Shown: in pieces, positions 22,387 to 33,929 of the stretch | How positions within the stretch are numbered: position 1 is the first letter of the stretch | How the letters are laid out: each line of letters opens with the position of its first letter | DNA from: Rana temporaria | Lineage: Eukaryota > Chordata > Amphibia > Anura > Ranidae | NCBI RefSeq assembly: GCF_905171775.1 | Contig: NC_053494.1 | Span: 122,653,028 to 122,717,027, forward strand | Reading direction: 5' to 3' | Length of the DNA stretch: 64,000 bases | Position numbers and translations under genes: made by a program | The notes under the pieces: generated by a model | The model's input: the letters and a program-made list of their open reading frames with translations, nothing else | What the model was told of the DNA's origin: nothing | The model's database searches: none

Positions 22387-22969
22387 GGCCTCATACACAC
22401 GACCGGTTTTCCTGTTGGGAAAACTGCCATGACAGCTTTTGGCCGGGAAAACCGGCCGTGTGTATGCTCCATCGCAGTTTTTCCAACGAGAAAACTGCGG
22501 GGGAAAAAAAAAAGAACATGTATTCTTTTTTCCCGCCGGGATTCCCAGTGAACTTTTTCCCGTCGGGAAAACCGGTCGTGTATATGCTTTTCCGAGAGGA
22601 AAAAAAAAACATGCATGCTCAGAATCAAGTATGAGACGGGAGCGCTCGTTCTGGTAAAACTAGCGTTCGGAATGGAGATAGCACATTCATCACGATGTAA
22701 CGAACTGAAAATTGCGAAAACTGAAAAGCGTGAATCGTCTCTCACCAAACTTTTACTAACACGAGGATCAGCAAAAGCAGCCCAAAGGGTGGCGCCATTT
22801 GAATGGAACTTCCCCTTTATAGTCCCCTCGTAGGTGGTGTACGTCACCACGCTTTGGACGGGCGCTATTTGGCCTGAACGTGTGTATGCAAGGCAGGCTT
22901 GAGAGGAATCCCGTCGGGAAAAACATATTTTTTTTTCCTGCCGAGAAAAACGGTCGCATGTACGAGGCA
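22387..22969. mobile_element. MITE G, GTACACACG-terminus family, with K/N-type interior
   Basis: Ends GCCTCATACACACGACCGGT and GGTCGCATGTACGAGGCA; right flank TAA (22970-22972). The arms GGGAAAACTGCC / CCGGGAAAACCGG differ from K and N, but the interior from about 22630 to 22850 (AGCGCTCGTTCTGGTAAAAC, AGCAGCCCAAAGG, TACGTCACCACGCTTTG) is theirs. A 259-codon minus-strand frame here is a by-product. Confidence 0.82.
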
Positions 22970-22972
22970 TAA

Positions 22973-23973
22973 GAAGGAAATTGTGGGACGTGTATTCTGT
23001 TGAAGGAAATTCATTCTATCCTATTATGACCATGACATTTATATACTTCTACACTTAGGTAACTGGGGACACTTCATATTCTTGCAAAGTCTGTGAAATA
23101 AAATAAAAAATGCATCTTCAAACACCGCATTTACACAAAAGCACTCATGCAGTGCAATGGTTTGTCTCTGACCAGTAAATATACAGAAAAGGCTGTACAT
23201 TCTAAGTCGAAACTTAGTAACCTCCTGCGCTTTTTACCATGGTGTAAAATAGACCACAGAAAAAGCTTTGAACAAGCAAAAAAACTATAGATCTGTAATA
23301 AACGCCTTGCAGTAGCTCACTGGGAATTTGTTTATTATAAGTAAAAGTAGATAACAAATGTAAAAACATTTTTCTCTCCAGCAAAACCGAATCAGATATC
23401 TACATGACAACAAGCATCATGCTGTTACCACTAGCTGCTTGTAGAATTGTTTCCTTCTGGAGAGTGGCTTCTCTGCTGTCACTTTGTAACCTGTACAGAT
23501 TATTTGTAAGCCTGCGTTTGCAGGTAAATAAAATAACATGAAATAAATAGTTTTAAGGCACAAACTCTAGTCAGCACATGTTTTTTTTATTTTCTAGTCT
23601 CTAATATCCATAAGACTGGAGCAAAGCACCCTATGGCAGAAGTGCCAGAGATTGATTGGACTGGTCTGTTCAGGGCGTCACTGGCTGGGAGTTTGATTGT
23701 TTCCCCCTGCCTCTAAAAAAAGCTTTTAGAACTTCACCGGCTGGGAGTTTGATTGGTTTACCTGCCTCTAGAAGAAGCTTCCAAAGCTTTGGAGGGAGAA
23801 TTTAAATAGCCAGCCTGACTATTGATCAGAGCATAGCCAATTCCTAGGGGAGGTGTGCCTAGATTGGGGCTGGGAAGTTGATAAATAGTTTGCAGCTCTG
23901 TTTGCAGATTGTCTTTCCCCCAGCAAGAAGAGCTCTCAGCCTCAGGGGGCAGTTACCCCTGAGGCAGCTCATG
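22973..23973. other. Low-repeat stretch
   Basis: No element ends. 23380-23540 is complex sequence of possible conservation. From 23640 on, two imperfect copies of GCTGGGAGTTTGATTG and CCTGCCTCTA (23691 and 23750 phases) show a local duplication of about 58 bp. Confidence 0.4.
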
Positions 23974-23978
23974 GATTG

Positions 23979-24764
23979 CATAGCTCCCAACTGTCCCGGA
24001 TTTAGAGGGACTGTTCCTGATTTGGAGCAATGTCCCTCTGTCCCTCTTTTCTCATCATTTGTCCCTCATTTTGGTCTGATCTACTGTATATCGTTGTTTA
24101 TAAAATGCACTTTTTTAAAAAAAAAAAGTGTTTCCCAGTGGTAAACCTTTCATCCAAATTCTAAATTGCTGCATTTGTAATTTTTTATAGACAATATAAA
24201 GAAATAGTAGTGGTAAAAATAAATAAAAAAATTGTATATTTAAAGCATAGGTTCACCCTAGGCGGTTAAGGCCCCGCCCCCTGTATTGCGTAGGCCCCCT
24301 GAGTTGCGGGGTTTCCGAAAGAAGCCGAACATGCAGAGATTTGAGTCGGCTCTATACGGCGCCTGCACTCTCCATGTTCGGCTTCTTTCGGAAACCCCGT
24401 AACTCGTGCGTGCCTACGCAATACGGGGGCGGGGCCTTAACCGCCGGGGGAAGAGACGTCAGTCATCTGAGCGACCTCCCAGATGACAATCCCCCTAGGC
24501 ATAGAAACGCTTACTCCCGTGGGGAGAAGTAGATTGAAAAGATGGATTACAAGGTACGTAAAGCATAAAAAAAAAATTGCGGACTATATTTGTTACGAAT
24601 GTAAGGAAGTTGGTCAGATATACATGTTATGAGGGTGAACCTCCGCTTTAATTAACCTTTTTTGTTAATTCTCCTTTAAGGGGGTGTGACAGGGGGCGTG
24701 TTCTATGCCTACATACATTTGCTAGTAGGTGTCCCTCATTCCCATCTCAAAATGTTGGGAGGTC
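23979..24764. mobile_element. hAT-like element, interrupted by a T2-like MITE
   Basis: The left end CATAGCTCCCAACTGTCCCG and right end AAAATGTTGGGAGGTC are partial inverted repeats in the style of vertebrate hAT elements. Flanks ATGGATTG and TGGGATTG give an imperfect duplication. TGTCCCTCATTTTGGTCTG on the left and GTGTCCCTCATTCCCATC on the right are matching subterminal motifs. Confidence 0.7.
24244..24647. mobile_element. T2-like foldback MITE with TTAA TSD, nested in the hAT-like element
   Basis: TTAA at 24240-24243 and 24648-24651; ends AGCATAGGTTCACCCTA and GGGTGAACCTCCGCT. The interior 24266-24447 is a palindrome (GGCGGTTAAGGCCCCGCCCC / inverse; TTCCGAAAGAAGCCGAAC / inverse) like that of 17171-17688. 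Confidence 0.86.
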
Positions 24765-25091
24765 TGGGATTGTATTGCTGTTCTGTACAGTCTTAATGGT
24801 GCAGAGCTGGAACCTGGAAGTGGTCAGGAACTGACTGCAGGACTTCTCCAAAGTATATCCAGTCTAGATAAGGACTGTTTCACTCACTGGACTGTGTCCA
24901 GAGGAAACTAGAAGGTCCGCAGCTGTCCGAGTAAAGACCCTAAATTGATCCCTGTGACTGTACAGCATTCTGGAGATTGTGCTGGGTGCCAGCAGTAGTG
25001 CATTGGCACAAGGTAACCAAATGCCAAAAATACTTGCTCCCTGGACTTCAGCTGTGGGGGGATAGGCTGTGCTTTATTCACAATTACTTAA

Positions 25092-25608
25092 AAGGTTAAT
25101 AAAGGTTTTTTTTTTGTTTTTGTTTTTAATAAGAAACATGTCATACTTACCTCCACTGTGCAGTTCGTTTTGCACAGAGTGGCCCCGAACCTCGTCTTCT
25201 GGGGTCCCTCGGTGGCTGTCTCGGCTCCTCCCCACAGGAGCTAACCCCCTTCTGGGAAGCGCTTTCCCAAGGGGGGTTAGCTTGCGGGCGCGCTTCCGTG
25301 TGATACAGTGGCCGCCATAGCCGCCAAGTGTATCACTCGGCCCCGCCCCCCAGTGTGCTGCGTCATTGATTTGATTGACAGTAGCGGGAGCCAATGGCTG
25401 CGCTGCTATCAATCATCCAATGAAGAGCCGAGAACAGCCAAGAAGACCGGGCCGAGAAGCCAGCGCGTTCATGATGCGGGCCTTTCGAGGGCTCAGGTAA
25501 GTAAACGGGGGGGGGGGGCGGGCTAGGGGGCTTGTAAGCATCGGATGTTTTTTCACCTTAATGCATACGATGCATTGAGGTGAAAAAACGGGAAGCTTTA
25601 TAACCCCT
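25092..25608. mobile_element. T2-like element with TTAA TSD
   Basis: TTAA at 25088-25091 and 25609-25612; ends AAGGTTAATAAAGG and GCTTTATAACCCCTT. The interior is GC-rich with inverted segments such as GGGAAGCGCTTTCCC and a G run at 25507-25516. Open frames on both strands are not supported as genes. Confidence 0.75.
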
Positions 25609-25612
25609 TTAA

Positions 25613-26289
25613 GGAGTAGATTGCCCTCTAACTGTCTTTGGATAATTGTTTTGGAGTATCCCATGCTCCAACCCCTCTCCTGTTACCAGTTCTACAAGCA
25701 AAAAACTCCAAAAGACAACCCCTAGACTGTTTATTGGACCCAGAGTGAATGGACTGCTGCTTCAGTGACTGGTGGCCTCTGTACTGTTTGGAAAAGAACC
25801 AGTTAATATGTACGGCCCCTGCAGGGGTAGCATTACACAGGGACCATCAGATGGGAGTTTAATGAGCAACAGACCTTCTCGCACCCAAATAACAAAATCA
25901 CTTAATTAACTTCAGGCAAACAGTTAAATACACAGATGAAATACATGTACAAGAGTTGTTTTACCGGTCAAAGGATTTGTATCTCTAGCCAAACAGTCCT
26001 GATATTTACACAACTCTGCCCCATAGCACAGTTCAGTCTGGCAGAGAATCTTTCTCTGCTGCAGTTTCCCTTTTTCCTACATGTGAAATCTTCACCCTGT
26101 AATTGGACAGTGAAAGGAGAAGCAGTACACAGATGAACTCATCTCTCTGTCACTCTGCTCACTTCACCTATCAGCATGCTTACTGCACTGTAGCACACCT
26201 GGCGTTCTTCTTGTGTTATTTCACCTTCCCCTTATTTGGGTTCTGCTGTAAGACTGTATAGTAGTAGATTTCAAGTTGAAATCAGATAC
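25613..26289. other. Unassigned stretch
   Basis: Complex sequence without a recognised element. It could continue the sequence around 24765-25087, into which the T2-like MITE inserted. Confidence 0.3.
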
Positions 26290-26292
26290 TTA

Positions 26293-26912
26293 GGGCCAGA
26301 TTCACAGAGATTTACGTTACTCCGCGGCGGCGTAACGTATCCCATTTACGTTACACCACCGCAGGTTTACAGCGTAAGTGCCTGATTCACAAAGCTCTTA
26401 CCTGTAAACTTGCGGCGGTGTAACGTAAATGCGCTCGTCGCAAGCCCGCCTAATTCAAATGGGGCGGGCACCATTTAAATTAGGCGCGTTCCCACGCCGA
26501 ACGTTCTGCGCATGCTCCGTGTCAAAATTTCCCGACGTGCTTTGCGCGAAATTACGGCGCCCCGACGGTTTTTTTGAAATGCGACGTGCGTTACGGCGTT
26601 TCGTATTCCCGAAAAAAAATTCGAAATTCGACGCGGGAACGACGGCCATACTTTAACATGGCTGTTCTAAAAAAAATTTAAAGCAGGCCTAACTTTGCGA
26701 CGGGAAAAAACGACTAGCGGCGACGTAAGAGATTGCGACGAACGCGCGTATCTTCGTGGATCGCCGTAAGTAGTCATTTGTATATTCTACGCCGACCGTA
26801 ATGGAATCGCCACCTAGCGGCCGGCATAGAATTGCATCCTAAGATCCGACGGTGTAAGTCAATTACACCTGTCGAATCTTAGGGCGTCGTATCTCTTCTG
26901 TGAATCTGGCCC
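26293..26912. mobile_element. GGGCC-family MITE 4, perfect TTA TSD
   Basis: Ends GGGCCAGATTCACAGAG and CTGTGAATCTGGCCC, TTA on both sides (26290-26292, 26913-26915). The interior carries TTACTCCGCGGCGGCGTAAC and TGCGCATGCTCCG. It matches copy 3 in layout, including AAATTCGACGCGGGAACGAC. Confidence 0.9.
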
Positions 26913-26915
26913 TTA

Positions 26916-27524
26916 CTTACTATTTGTATTTCTTTTTTCAACAATTAATTTTCAATGCAATTTTTTAAACAATTTTTTAAGTACATTGAAGTATGTTTTA
27001 ACAATTACAGAGTGCATTCATTTGTGTCTTTTTCAGTTTTAACTGATCTGCTAAAGCATTAACTACATTCGCTGCGTATGTTGGGGCTCCCGTTTGCAGT
27101 CGGCATCGAACATTTAAACAATGCTATTTTTGCAACCAGTGAGCTTGCACCTTTAAAAACAAGTGAGCCGCCACTACCGCTGATCTATGTGTCCTCACAG
27201 CTTCCCTATAAGTGCATTCCTTACTGATCTATCACAAGCTCTATTTCCAACATTTAGAAGATTTTACAAACTCCAGTAGGAATATCATTGAAATATCTAT
27301 TTATCTATTTAATCCGAAAGGCTGAGTTTTTTGGAACATAAATTCACAACACAAAATGGCTTTAGTGACTTAATACAGGAAATGTGAATTGAAGCAGAAA
27401 CCGAACAGAAAGCTGCACTAGTGACTGTGTGGTTTATATCTTCTTCATTCTGTTACTGCTTAGTTATTCCTGACAAATAAAGTTTAGTTTATAACATTTT
27501 AAAGAAGAAACCCAGCCTCGGCAA
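26916..27524. other. AT-rich unassigned stretch
   Basis: No element ends, arrays or exon signals recognised. Confidence 0.3.
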
Positions 27525-27694
27525 AATGGGGTTGATTTACTAAAAGCAAATAGGCTTTGCAGTGGAATTTTGCCTTAGATTAGCACATGTGGAAATAATT
27601 CTTTAAGCAAATGATTCCCAATCACATGCAAGGAAAAAAAAAAAAAACAGTAGTTTTACTTGCACATGGTATGCTGATGGAAGTCAGAAGAGCT

Positions 27695-28028
27695 CAGGGG
27701 CGGACTGACAACTCATGGGGCCCCGGGGCAATAGGAGATTATGGGGCCCCCAGGCAATAGATTATGGGGCCACACGGTATACACACACACACATACAGTA
27801 TACATACACAGACACACAATATACACACACAGTATACACACACAGTATACATACATATAGAAAAGGTACTGGAGAGGCGGGGCAGCTATAATCTTGTGAT
27901 TTTTTTTAAAAACATTGATTTTTCATACTGTCCCTGGTTTTACTGAAGTCGGCAACCCTGATGGGGCCCCCTAGTGGCATGGGGCCCTCGGGCAGTGCCC
28001 GAGTGCCCGAATGGCCAGTCTGTCCCTG
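27695..28028. mobile_element. hAT element, 8-bp TSD (7 of 8), nested
   Basis: Ends CAGGGGCGGACTGACAACTC and GAATGGCCAGTCTGTCCCTG. Flanks GAAGAGCT (27687-27694) and AAAGAGCT (28029-28036). The interior contains GGGGCCCC runs and an (ACACAT/ACACAGTAT)n tract (27780-27855). The duplication falls in a segment recognisable as the host MITE. Confidence 0.9.
27778..27858. repeat. CA-rich simple repeat (ATACACAC)n
   Basis: Imperfect ATACACACACAGT units inside the hAT element. Confidence 0.85.
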
Positions 28029-28110
28029 AAAGAGCTTCACCTCATTCAGTAAATGAAGGGAAAATTCTCTTACAAAGTTAACAGCATATTTACCTTTAAC
28101 AAATCAACCT

Positions 28111-28504
28111 CAATATCCATAGTGCCTTGAGTATTGAATTTAGACCTTTAATTTTATCTGAGTTTTTGAAGCTGTAAAGCATTAGAAGGATGGGGAATCC
28201 ACACAGCTTGATTCTGTGCAGTAATTTTTTTTACCAAACAGTCATTTTAAAACAAACCAACACATTTTGGGGGGCTCAGAACTTTCCCTTCATTAAGGCT
28301 TGCACTGATCAAAGGGAGTTTTGAGCCCTCAAAACACGTTGGATTTATTTTTTACCATTTGCCCAAAAATTTTATATAACTGGACTGAATCAAGAGATGT
28401 GGAACTCTCATCCATCTAATGCTTTATAGACTACTCCAAGGACCCTATGGGACACCTTGGCAGAAATAGAATTTCCTCTGCGTAAAATCTTGGTCTACTG
28501 TATC
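28111..28504. other. Unassigned stretch
   Basis: Includes GAGCCCTCAAAACACGTTGG (about 28322), which resembles the 'gcgaaacgcgt' motif seen at 20640. No element boundary is found. Confidence 0.3.
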
Positions 28505-28507
28505 TCA

Positions 28508-28776
28508 GGCCTCGTACACACGACCGAGTTTCTCGGCAAAAACCAGCAAGAAACTTGCTGGGATTTTTTTTTTGCCGAGGAAACTGGTCGTGTGTACATT
28601 TTTGGATGAGGAAACTGTCGAGGATCCCGTCGAGCCAAAAAGAGAGCATGTCTTCTTTTTCCTCGACGGGAATGGAGATACTTGCCTTGTCGAGTTCCTC
28701 GACAGCCTAACAAGGAACTCGACGAGGAAAACGATGTGTTTCGCCCGTCGAGTTCCTCGGACGTGTGTACGAGGCT
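28508..28776. mobile_element. MITE H, GTACACACG-terminus family
   Basis: Ends GGCCTCGTACACACGACCGA and CGTGTGTACGAGGCT. Flanks TCA (28505-28507) and TTA (28777-28779). Arms are built on GAGTTCCTCG / CGAGGAACTC, as in F and J. AAAGAGAGCATGTCTTCTTT marks the centre. Confidence 0.84.
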
Positions 28777-28876
28777 TTAGTCCACTTTGGGGTCCAGAGT
28801 TCCTACCACACATATCTACAGGGCCAGATTAAGAACATCATGGGCCTGGTGCTGAGGATTTTGGTGGGGCCTTTTA

Positions 28877-29150
28877 GGCTGCATTCACACCTCCGCGACA
28901 AGTAACGCCGTGTACGCGGCGTATTTTGCAGCGAATAGTGTAACTTTTTTTTTTACAAATCCTTCCTATTGCTTTGTATGGCCGAATGCCAATGCCGCCT
29001 GAAAAAAAGGGTCCGGGACTTTTTTTCATGCCGCAGGTGTACGGCGTCTATGAGATGTGAACCATCTCATAGACAGCAATGGGAATTCTCCCCTCCAGCG
29101 GCACGAGCGGCCGGCGTCGGGCGTTTTGTCGCGGAGGTGTGAATGGGGTG
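28877..29150. mobile_element. TTCACACC-terminus MITE nested in the large hAT
   Basis: Ends GGCTGCATTCACACCTCCGC and GCGGAGGTGTGAATGGGGTG are inverted over about 25 bp (CATTCACACCTCCGCGACAA). Flanks TTA (28874-28876) and TAA (29151-29153). The centre has CATCTCATAGAC / GTCTATGAGATG. Confidence 0.82.
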
Positions 29151-29754
29151 TAATAAATAATAAATAAATGCGTGGGAATGACATGAACGCAGCCCAGCCA
29201 AGGCAAGTGACCAAAGGCACAGAACCCAGAAGGAAGACCGGGTGAAGATGGAAGTGCCCGGGCCCCGTCTGATTCATCACAGCGCAGCACTGGAGGGCTC
29301 AGTCTGAAAATTGAAGTGTACACTAATGTGCTAATATGCTGTGCATACTTGTACGTTGTGGCATAACCTACCCCAGGGCCTCTAAAAAGTAGTAATGTCA
29401 GGAAAGTTTACTACCGCTTTAATATCACAGGATCCCAGGAGCCTCTCATGGGGCCCCCTACTGACCCGGTGGACGGTGGCCCTTGGGCAGTGCCTAAGTG
29501 CACAGTTGCCAACATTTAAAAAATATTTTCAGGGCCACTTTTTTATATAAGTGCTATATTTAGAGTAGCTGAGATCCCCGGTGTTCCTCTATACATCATA
29601 GTAGTAATCACAAAATTAAATGAGTACTAATAATGGGGCAGAACAAATATGAGAACTGATATTTCCTTTAGTTGAACTAACAAAAGTGTGTCCATTCTAG
29701 AGCTGGTAACATTGAGGATATTCAGTATAATTTTAAAGAACTGTTTTTGTGGGT

Positions 29755-30515
29755 AAGCGACATAGGGGAGGAGTATGGACGGTATATAAGTGGGAAGTAT
29801 GTGCAGGTGAGGGAGAGGAATGTGGAGGGTCTAACAGTGGGCACTATGTACAGGAGAGGAGTACAAAGGGTACGGAAAAAAGCACTATGTACAGGAGAGG
29901 AGTGTGAAGGGTATGACAATGGGCAGTATGTACAGGAAGAGTGAGGGGGTATAAACAGAGGGTAGTACGTACCAGAGAGAAGTGTGGAGGGTATGATGGG
30001 GCAGTATGTACAGGAGAGGAGTGTGGAGGGTATTACAGTGGGCAGTATGTACAGGAGAGGAATGTAGATGGTATGGTAGTGGGCTCTATGTATAGGAGAG
30101 GAGTGTGGAGGGTATGACAGTGAACACTATGTATAGGAGAGGAGTGTGGAGGGTATGACAGTGGGCACTATGTATAGGAGAGAGGAGTGTAGAGGGTATG
30201 ACAGTGAGCAGTATGTACAGGAGAGGAGTGTGGAGGGTGCGACAGTGGGCACTAAGTACAGGAGAGAAGTGTATGACAGCAGGCACTATGTACAGGAGAG
30301 AAGTGTGAAGGGTATGACAGTGGGCGCTATGTATAGGAGAGGAGTGTGGAGGGTATGGCAGTGGGCCACTATGTACAGGAGAGGAGTGTGTAGGGTATGA
30401 CAGTGGGTACTATGTATAGGAGAGAAGTGTGGAGAGTATGACAGTGGGCACTATGTACAGGAGAGGAGTGTGGAGAGTATGACAGTGAGCACTATGTACA
30501 GGAGTGGAAGGATAT
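29755..30515. repeat. Minisatellite, 41-42 bp unit, about 18 copies
   Basis: Unit: GTGGGCACTATGTACAGGAG, then AGGAGTGTGGAGGGTATGAC. CACTATG is 41 bp apart at 30125 and 30166. Copies vary in GCACT/GCAGT/GCGCT and by small indels. Frames translating as repeated MYRRGV-type peptides are artefacts. Confidence 0.93.
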
Positions 30516-30544
30516 TTAGGGACTGAGTAGTGGTTAAGCGGGTC

Positions 30545-31067
30545 ATACATGGATTGAAATTACGCCAATTATGCAGAGACCAGCCATAGTCAATCTATGT
30601 ATGGGCTAGCTGGTTTTACACAAGTCAATCTATTAATCAACTTGAGTACAACCAGCCTGTTTTTTTTTTCTTAAAACAATCAGTGCTGCCAGCTAAAGTT
30701 AGCAACACTGATCATTGTACGCACTGGCAGAACACAATTACACTGCAGGAGTGATTCCCCCATCCACAGGTCAGCAGATGAGAGGGTGTGTGGGGACAGG
30801 CTGGGGAGAGATACTAGTCAGTGGCTGGGTAGGCACTGGTAGTATCAGAGCCAGATACACACAGGTTACATACGCCACGATCGTTAGAGCGAGAAAAATA
30901 ATTCTAGTACTAGACCTCCTCTGTAACTCTAAACATGTAACCTAAAAAAATGTAAAGCATTGCTTAAGATACCAAAAAAAATTGTGCTAACTTAACTAAC
31001 TAACTGTTTTTTTAATGAATGAAACATTTTTTTCCAAAAAAACATGTTTGAAAAATTGCTGCGCAAA
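30545..31067. other. Dispersed-repeat fragment and unassigned sequence in the hAT interior
   Basis: 30545-30720 shares TCATACATGG, AACTTGAGTACAACCAGCCT and TCAGTGCTGCCAGC with the fragments at 12690 and 32310. The rest is unassigned. Confidence 0.45.
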
Positions 31068-31075
31068 TACCGTGC

Positions 31076-31692
31076 TAGAGCTGCACAATTAATCGTTAAA
31101 AAAATCGTGATCTCGATTCAACCCCCCTGACGATCTTCAATGCAGAGTTTGCTGATTCTTTCATATAACAAGTGGAAAGACTTTCAGCTGTCAAAAGAAA
31201 ATATCTGGGCAGTCTGCCAAGTTTTTAACAGGAAACATTGTAACTGACACTTCCTTCTTAGATCAAAGGGATACACTTATGTGTGTAAAGAAAAAATCTG
31301 GGCAGTCTACCAAGTTTGTAAACAAAATGAAACATTGTAACTAACTAACATTGTAACTAAATGTAACCACTTAAAGTCCAACACTTGTTTCTTAAGTTAG
31401 AAAGCAATATTATTTGCTAGAAAATTACTTGGAACTGCCAAACATTATATATATTTTAGCAGAGACTCTAGGGAATAAAATGGCAATTGCTGCAATATTT
31501 TATGTCACACTGCATTTGCCCATTTCAATGAATAAAAAAAAAACATAAAAACAAAACAGTGAAGTTAGCCCATTTTTTTTTTTGTTTTAATGTGAAAGAT
31601 GATGTTACGCCGCAACAATCGTGAGAGAATCGTGATCTATCTTCTAAGCAAAAAAATTGCAATTCTCATTTAGCCAGAATCATGCAGCTCTA
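31076..31692. mobile_element. hAT MITE with perfect 8-bp TSD, nested in the large hAT
   Basis: TACCGTGC at 31068-31075 and 31693-31700. Ends TAGAGCTGCACAATTAATCG and GAATCATGCAGCTCTA. The interior has two diverged copies of GGGCAGTCTRCCAAGTTT and AACATTGTAACT. Confidence 0.92.
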
Positions 31693-32069
31693 TACCGTGC
31701 AACATAAAAAGTGCAAAGACCACCATAGAGTAATTTTCTAGCAAAAAACAAATGATGATTTTTACATGTAGTAGAGAAGTGTCAGAATTGGCCTGGGTGG
31801 CAAGGGGTTAATTACCATGAGTAATATACAAATAATTATTATAAGCACTGTGATCCTATCAGTCTGCTGCAGTGTGTCAGCTTGTATTTATATTGGCCGC
31901 TCTGAATGTAGCTTCTGACAGGCTGTGCAAGCAGGCCCATATCTCCGGAACCATAAATGATAGCCATCCCATATTTTAACCAGTTGTGGGGTAGCTCTTC
32001 CCTGCCTACCCCCCACATGTGGGGTTTCTGTGACCTCTGGTCATCGAGCTACAACCCCCCAAATTCGAT

Positions 32070-32128
32070 CTTAAAAAAAAAAAAATTCTTAAAAAAAAAA
32101 AAAAAAAATTTTTTTTTTTTTTTTTTTG
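32070..32128. repeat. Poly-A / poly-T junction
   Basis: Runs of A (32070-32108) pass directly into a run of T (32109-32127), a mononucleotide hairpin within the large hAT element. Confidence 0.9.
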
Positions 32129-32208
32129 GGCAAATGGGCCTATCTTGAGAAAGGGGCCTGGAGCTGCAGCTCCATCAGCCCCATTGTTAATCCGGCCCTG
32201 CATATCTA

Positions 32209-32640
32209 TTACTGAAAAAAGTTTTTGAAGCTGGGAAGATTGCAAATTAGTTGAGAGGCAGATTCAGGGGGTCAGGGAAAGCTGAAGCGACTCTGGCAGG
32301 AAAAGACAGTAATTATTGCTGGCAGGTTTATTAGCCGCTAGCGATAATTGCATGTAAAATACGGCAGGCTGGTTGTACTCGATCGATCAACTTGGATACA
32401 TTCAGCCTGCCCATACATGGTTTGAAATTGGCCAGTTCCCGCTAAATTGGCTGCGATTTCAACAGACCATGGCTGGCCTTAGTCAGGCATAGGAAAACGA
32501 GCAGAACAGTGCTCAAGTGTAAATGGGGGCTAATTTGGAGAATTCAAAATCTGCAGCTTTCCGTAAAATACTACATTCTGATCCTGCCATGGAGGTTCAT
32601 GTTCAGACATGTCATGTTATAAGGTGACAACATTCTCTCT
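32209..32640. other. Dispersed-repeat fragment and unassigned sequence
   Basis: 32310-32490 carries CGGCAGGCTGGTTGTACTCG, AACTTGGATACATTCAGCCT and CCCATACATGG, as in 12690-12845 and 56395-56660. Confidence 0.45.
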
Positions 32641-32649
32641 CTCTCCCCA

Positions 32650-33850
32650 TTGTCTTGTTGTCTGCCGAGGGAGACTAAAATTGGCCATTGCTACAAAATG
32701 TATAGAGGCCTGTTCTACTGTTGTCCCTCTCTCCCAGTTGTGCTTCTCCATTGTCTCGTTGTCTTCCGATGGAGACTAAAATTGGCCATTGCCACAAATC
32801 TTATGAAAGCATGTTCTACTCCCAGTTGTGCTTCTCAATTGTCTCATTGTCTTGTGATGGAGACTAAAATTGGCCACTCCTACAAATCTTATGGAAGCAT
32901 ATTCTACTCCTAGTTGTGCTTCTCAATTGTCTCGTCTTGCGATGGAGAATAAAATTGGCCAATTCTACAAATCTTATGAAGGCATGTTCTCCTGTTGTCT
33001 CTTTCTCCCAAGTGTGCTTCTCCATTGTCTTGTTGTTTTGTGATGGAGACTAAAATTGGCCATTCCTACAAATCTTATGACGGCATGTTCTCCTGTTGTC
33101 CCTTTCTCCCAGGTGTGTTCTCCATTGTCTCGTTGTCTTGCGATGGAGAATAAAATTGGCCATTCCTACAAATCTTATAAAGGCATGTTCTGCTTCTCCA
33201 TTGTCTCGTTGTCTTCCGATGGAGACTAAAACTGGCCATTCCTACAAATCCTATGGAGGCTTGTTCTACTCCCAGTTGTGCTTCTCTATTATCTCATTGT
33301 CTTGCGATGAAGAATAAAGCTGGCCATTCCTACAAATCTTATGAAGGCATGTTCTACTGTTGTCCCTTTCTCCCAGGTGTGCTTCTCCATTGTCTCATTT
33401 TCTTGTGATGGAGAATAAAATTAGCCATTCCTACAAATCTTATGAAGGCATGTTCTACTCCCAGTTGTGCTTCTCCATTGTCTCGTTGTCTTCCGATGGA
33501 GACTAAAACTGGCCATTCCTACAAATCTTATGGAGGCATGTTCTACTCCCAGTTGTGCTTCTCCATTATCTCGTTGTCTTGCGATGGAGAATAAAACTGT
33601 CCATTCCTACAAATCTTATGAAGGCCTGTTCTCCTGTTGTCCCTTTCTCCCAGTTGAACTTCTTCATTGTTTTGTTGTCTTGCGATGGAGAATTAAACTG
33701 TCCATTCCTACAAATCTTATGAAGGCATGTTCTACAGTTGTCCCTTTCTCCCAGGTGTGCTTCTCCATTGTCTCGTTGTCTTGTGATAGATACTAAAATT
33801 GGCCATTTCTACCAATCTTATGGAGGCATGTTCTACTGTTGTCCCCATCA
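32650..33850. repeat. Tandem repeat array, 76/88/101-bp units, about 13 copies
   Basis: GGCCATT (or close variant) recurs at 32683, 32784, 32872, 32957, 33058, 33158, 33234, 33322, 33423, 33511, 33599, 33700 and 33801. Spacings are close to 76, 88 or 101 bp, differing by 12-13 bp. Unit core: CTTCTCCATTGTCTCGTTGT, GCGATGGAGA, CTACAAATCTTATGAAGGCA. The module TGTTGTCCCTTTCTCCC is present or absent and explains the lengths. Confidence 0.92.
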
Positions 33851-33929
33851 AGCAACCTGCCCTGAGAAATGATATACAGCCATCACAGAAGAACATGTTG
33901 GTAGAAATGAAAATGGCTGCAAATAGCAC

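Larger units (their letters stand above)
21311..22389. mobile_element. MITE F, GTACACACG-terminus family, split by a hAT element
   Basis: The left half (GGCCTCGTACACACGACCGA, 21311-21500) and right half (22304-22389, ending GGTCGTGTGTACGAGGC) are separated by 803 bp of hAT sequence. Left flank is TCA (21308-21310). The right end merges with the start of MITE G so that bases GCC are shared. The left half resembles MITE H (GAGGAACTCGACGAG). Confidence 0.78.
27528..28110. mobile_element. TTGATTTAC-family MITE, split by a hAT element
   Basis: Left end GGGGTTGATTTACTAAAAGC and right end TTTAACAAATCAACCTC are inverted. The two halves (27528-27694, 28029-28110) match the undisturbed copy at 39609-39880, which shows GTGCAAGG and GTCAGCAGAGCTTTTGCTCA at the corresponding point. 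Confidence 0.78.
28819..32200. mobile_element. Large hAT element (3.4 kb) with perfect 8-bp TSD and several nested insertions
   Basis: CATATCTA occurs at 28811-28818 and 32201-32208. The left end CAGGGCCAGATTAAGAACAT and right end ATTGTTAATCCGGCCCTG form a TIR (complement CAGGGCCGGATTAACAAT). Inside lie a MITE (28877-29150), a 41-bp minisatellite (29755-30515), another hAT (31076-31692) and poly-A/poly-T runs (32070-32128). No transposase domain is recognised, so the length comes from expansion and insertion. Confidence 0.88.

Noticed and set aside
22191..22970. 259-codon minus-strand open frame
   Set aside because: It spans the arms of two adjacent inverted MITEs and the end of a hAT element; no domain is recognisable and the opposite strand is also open.
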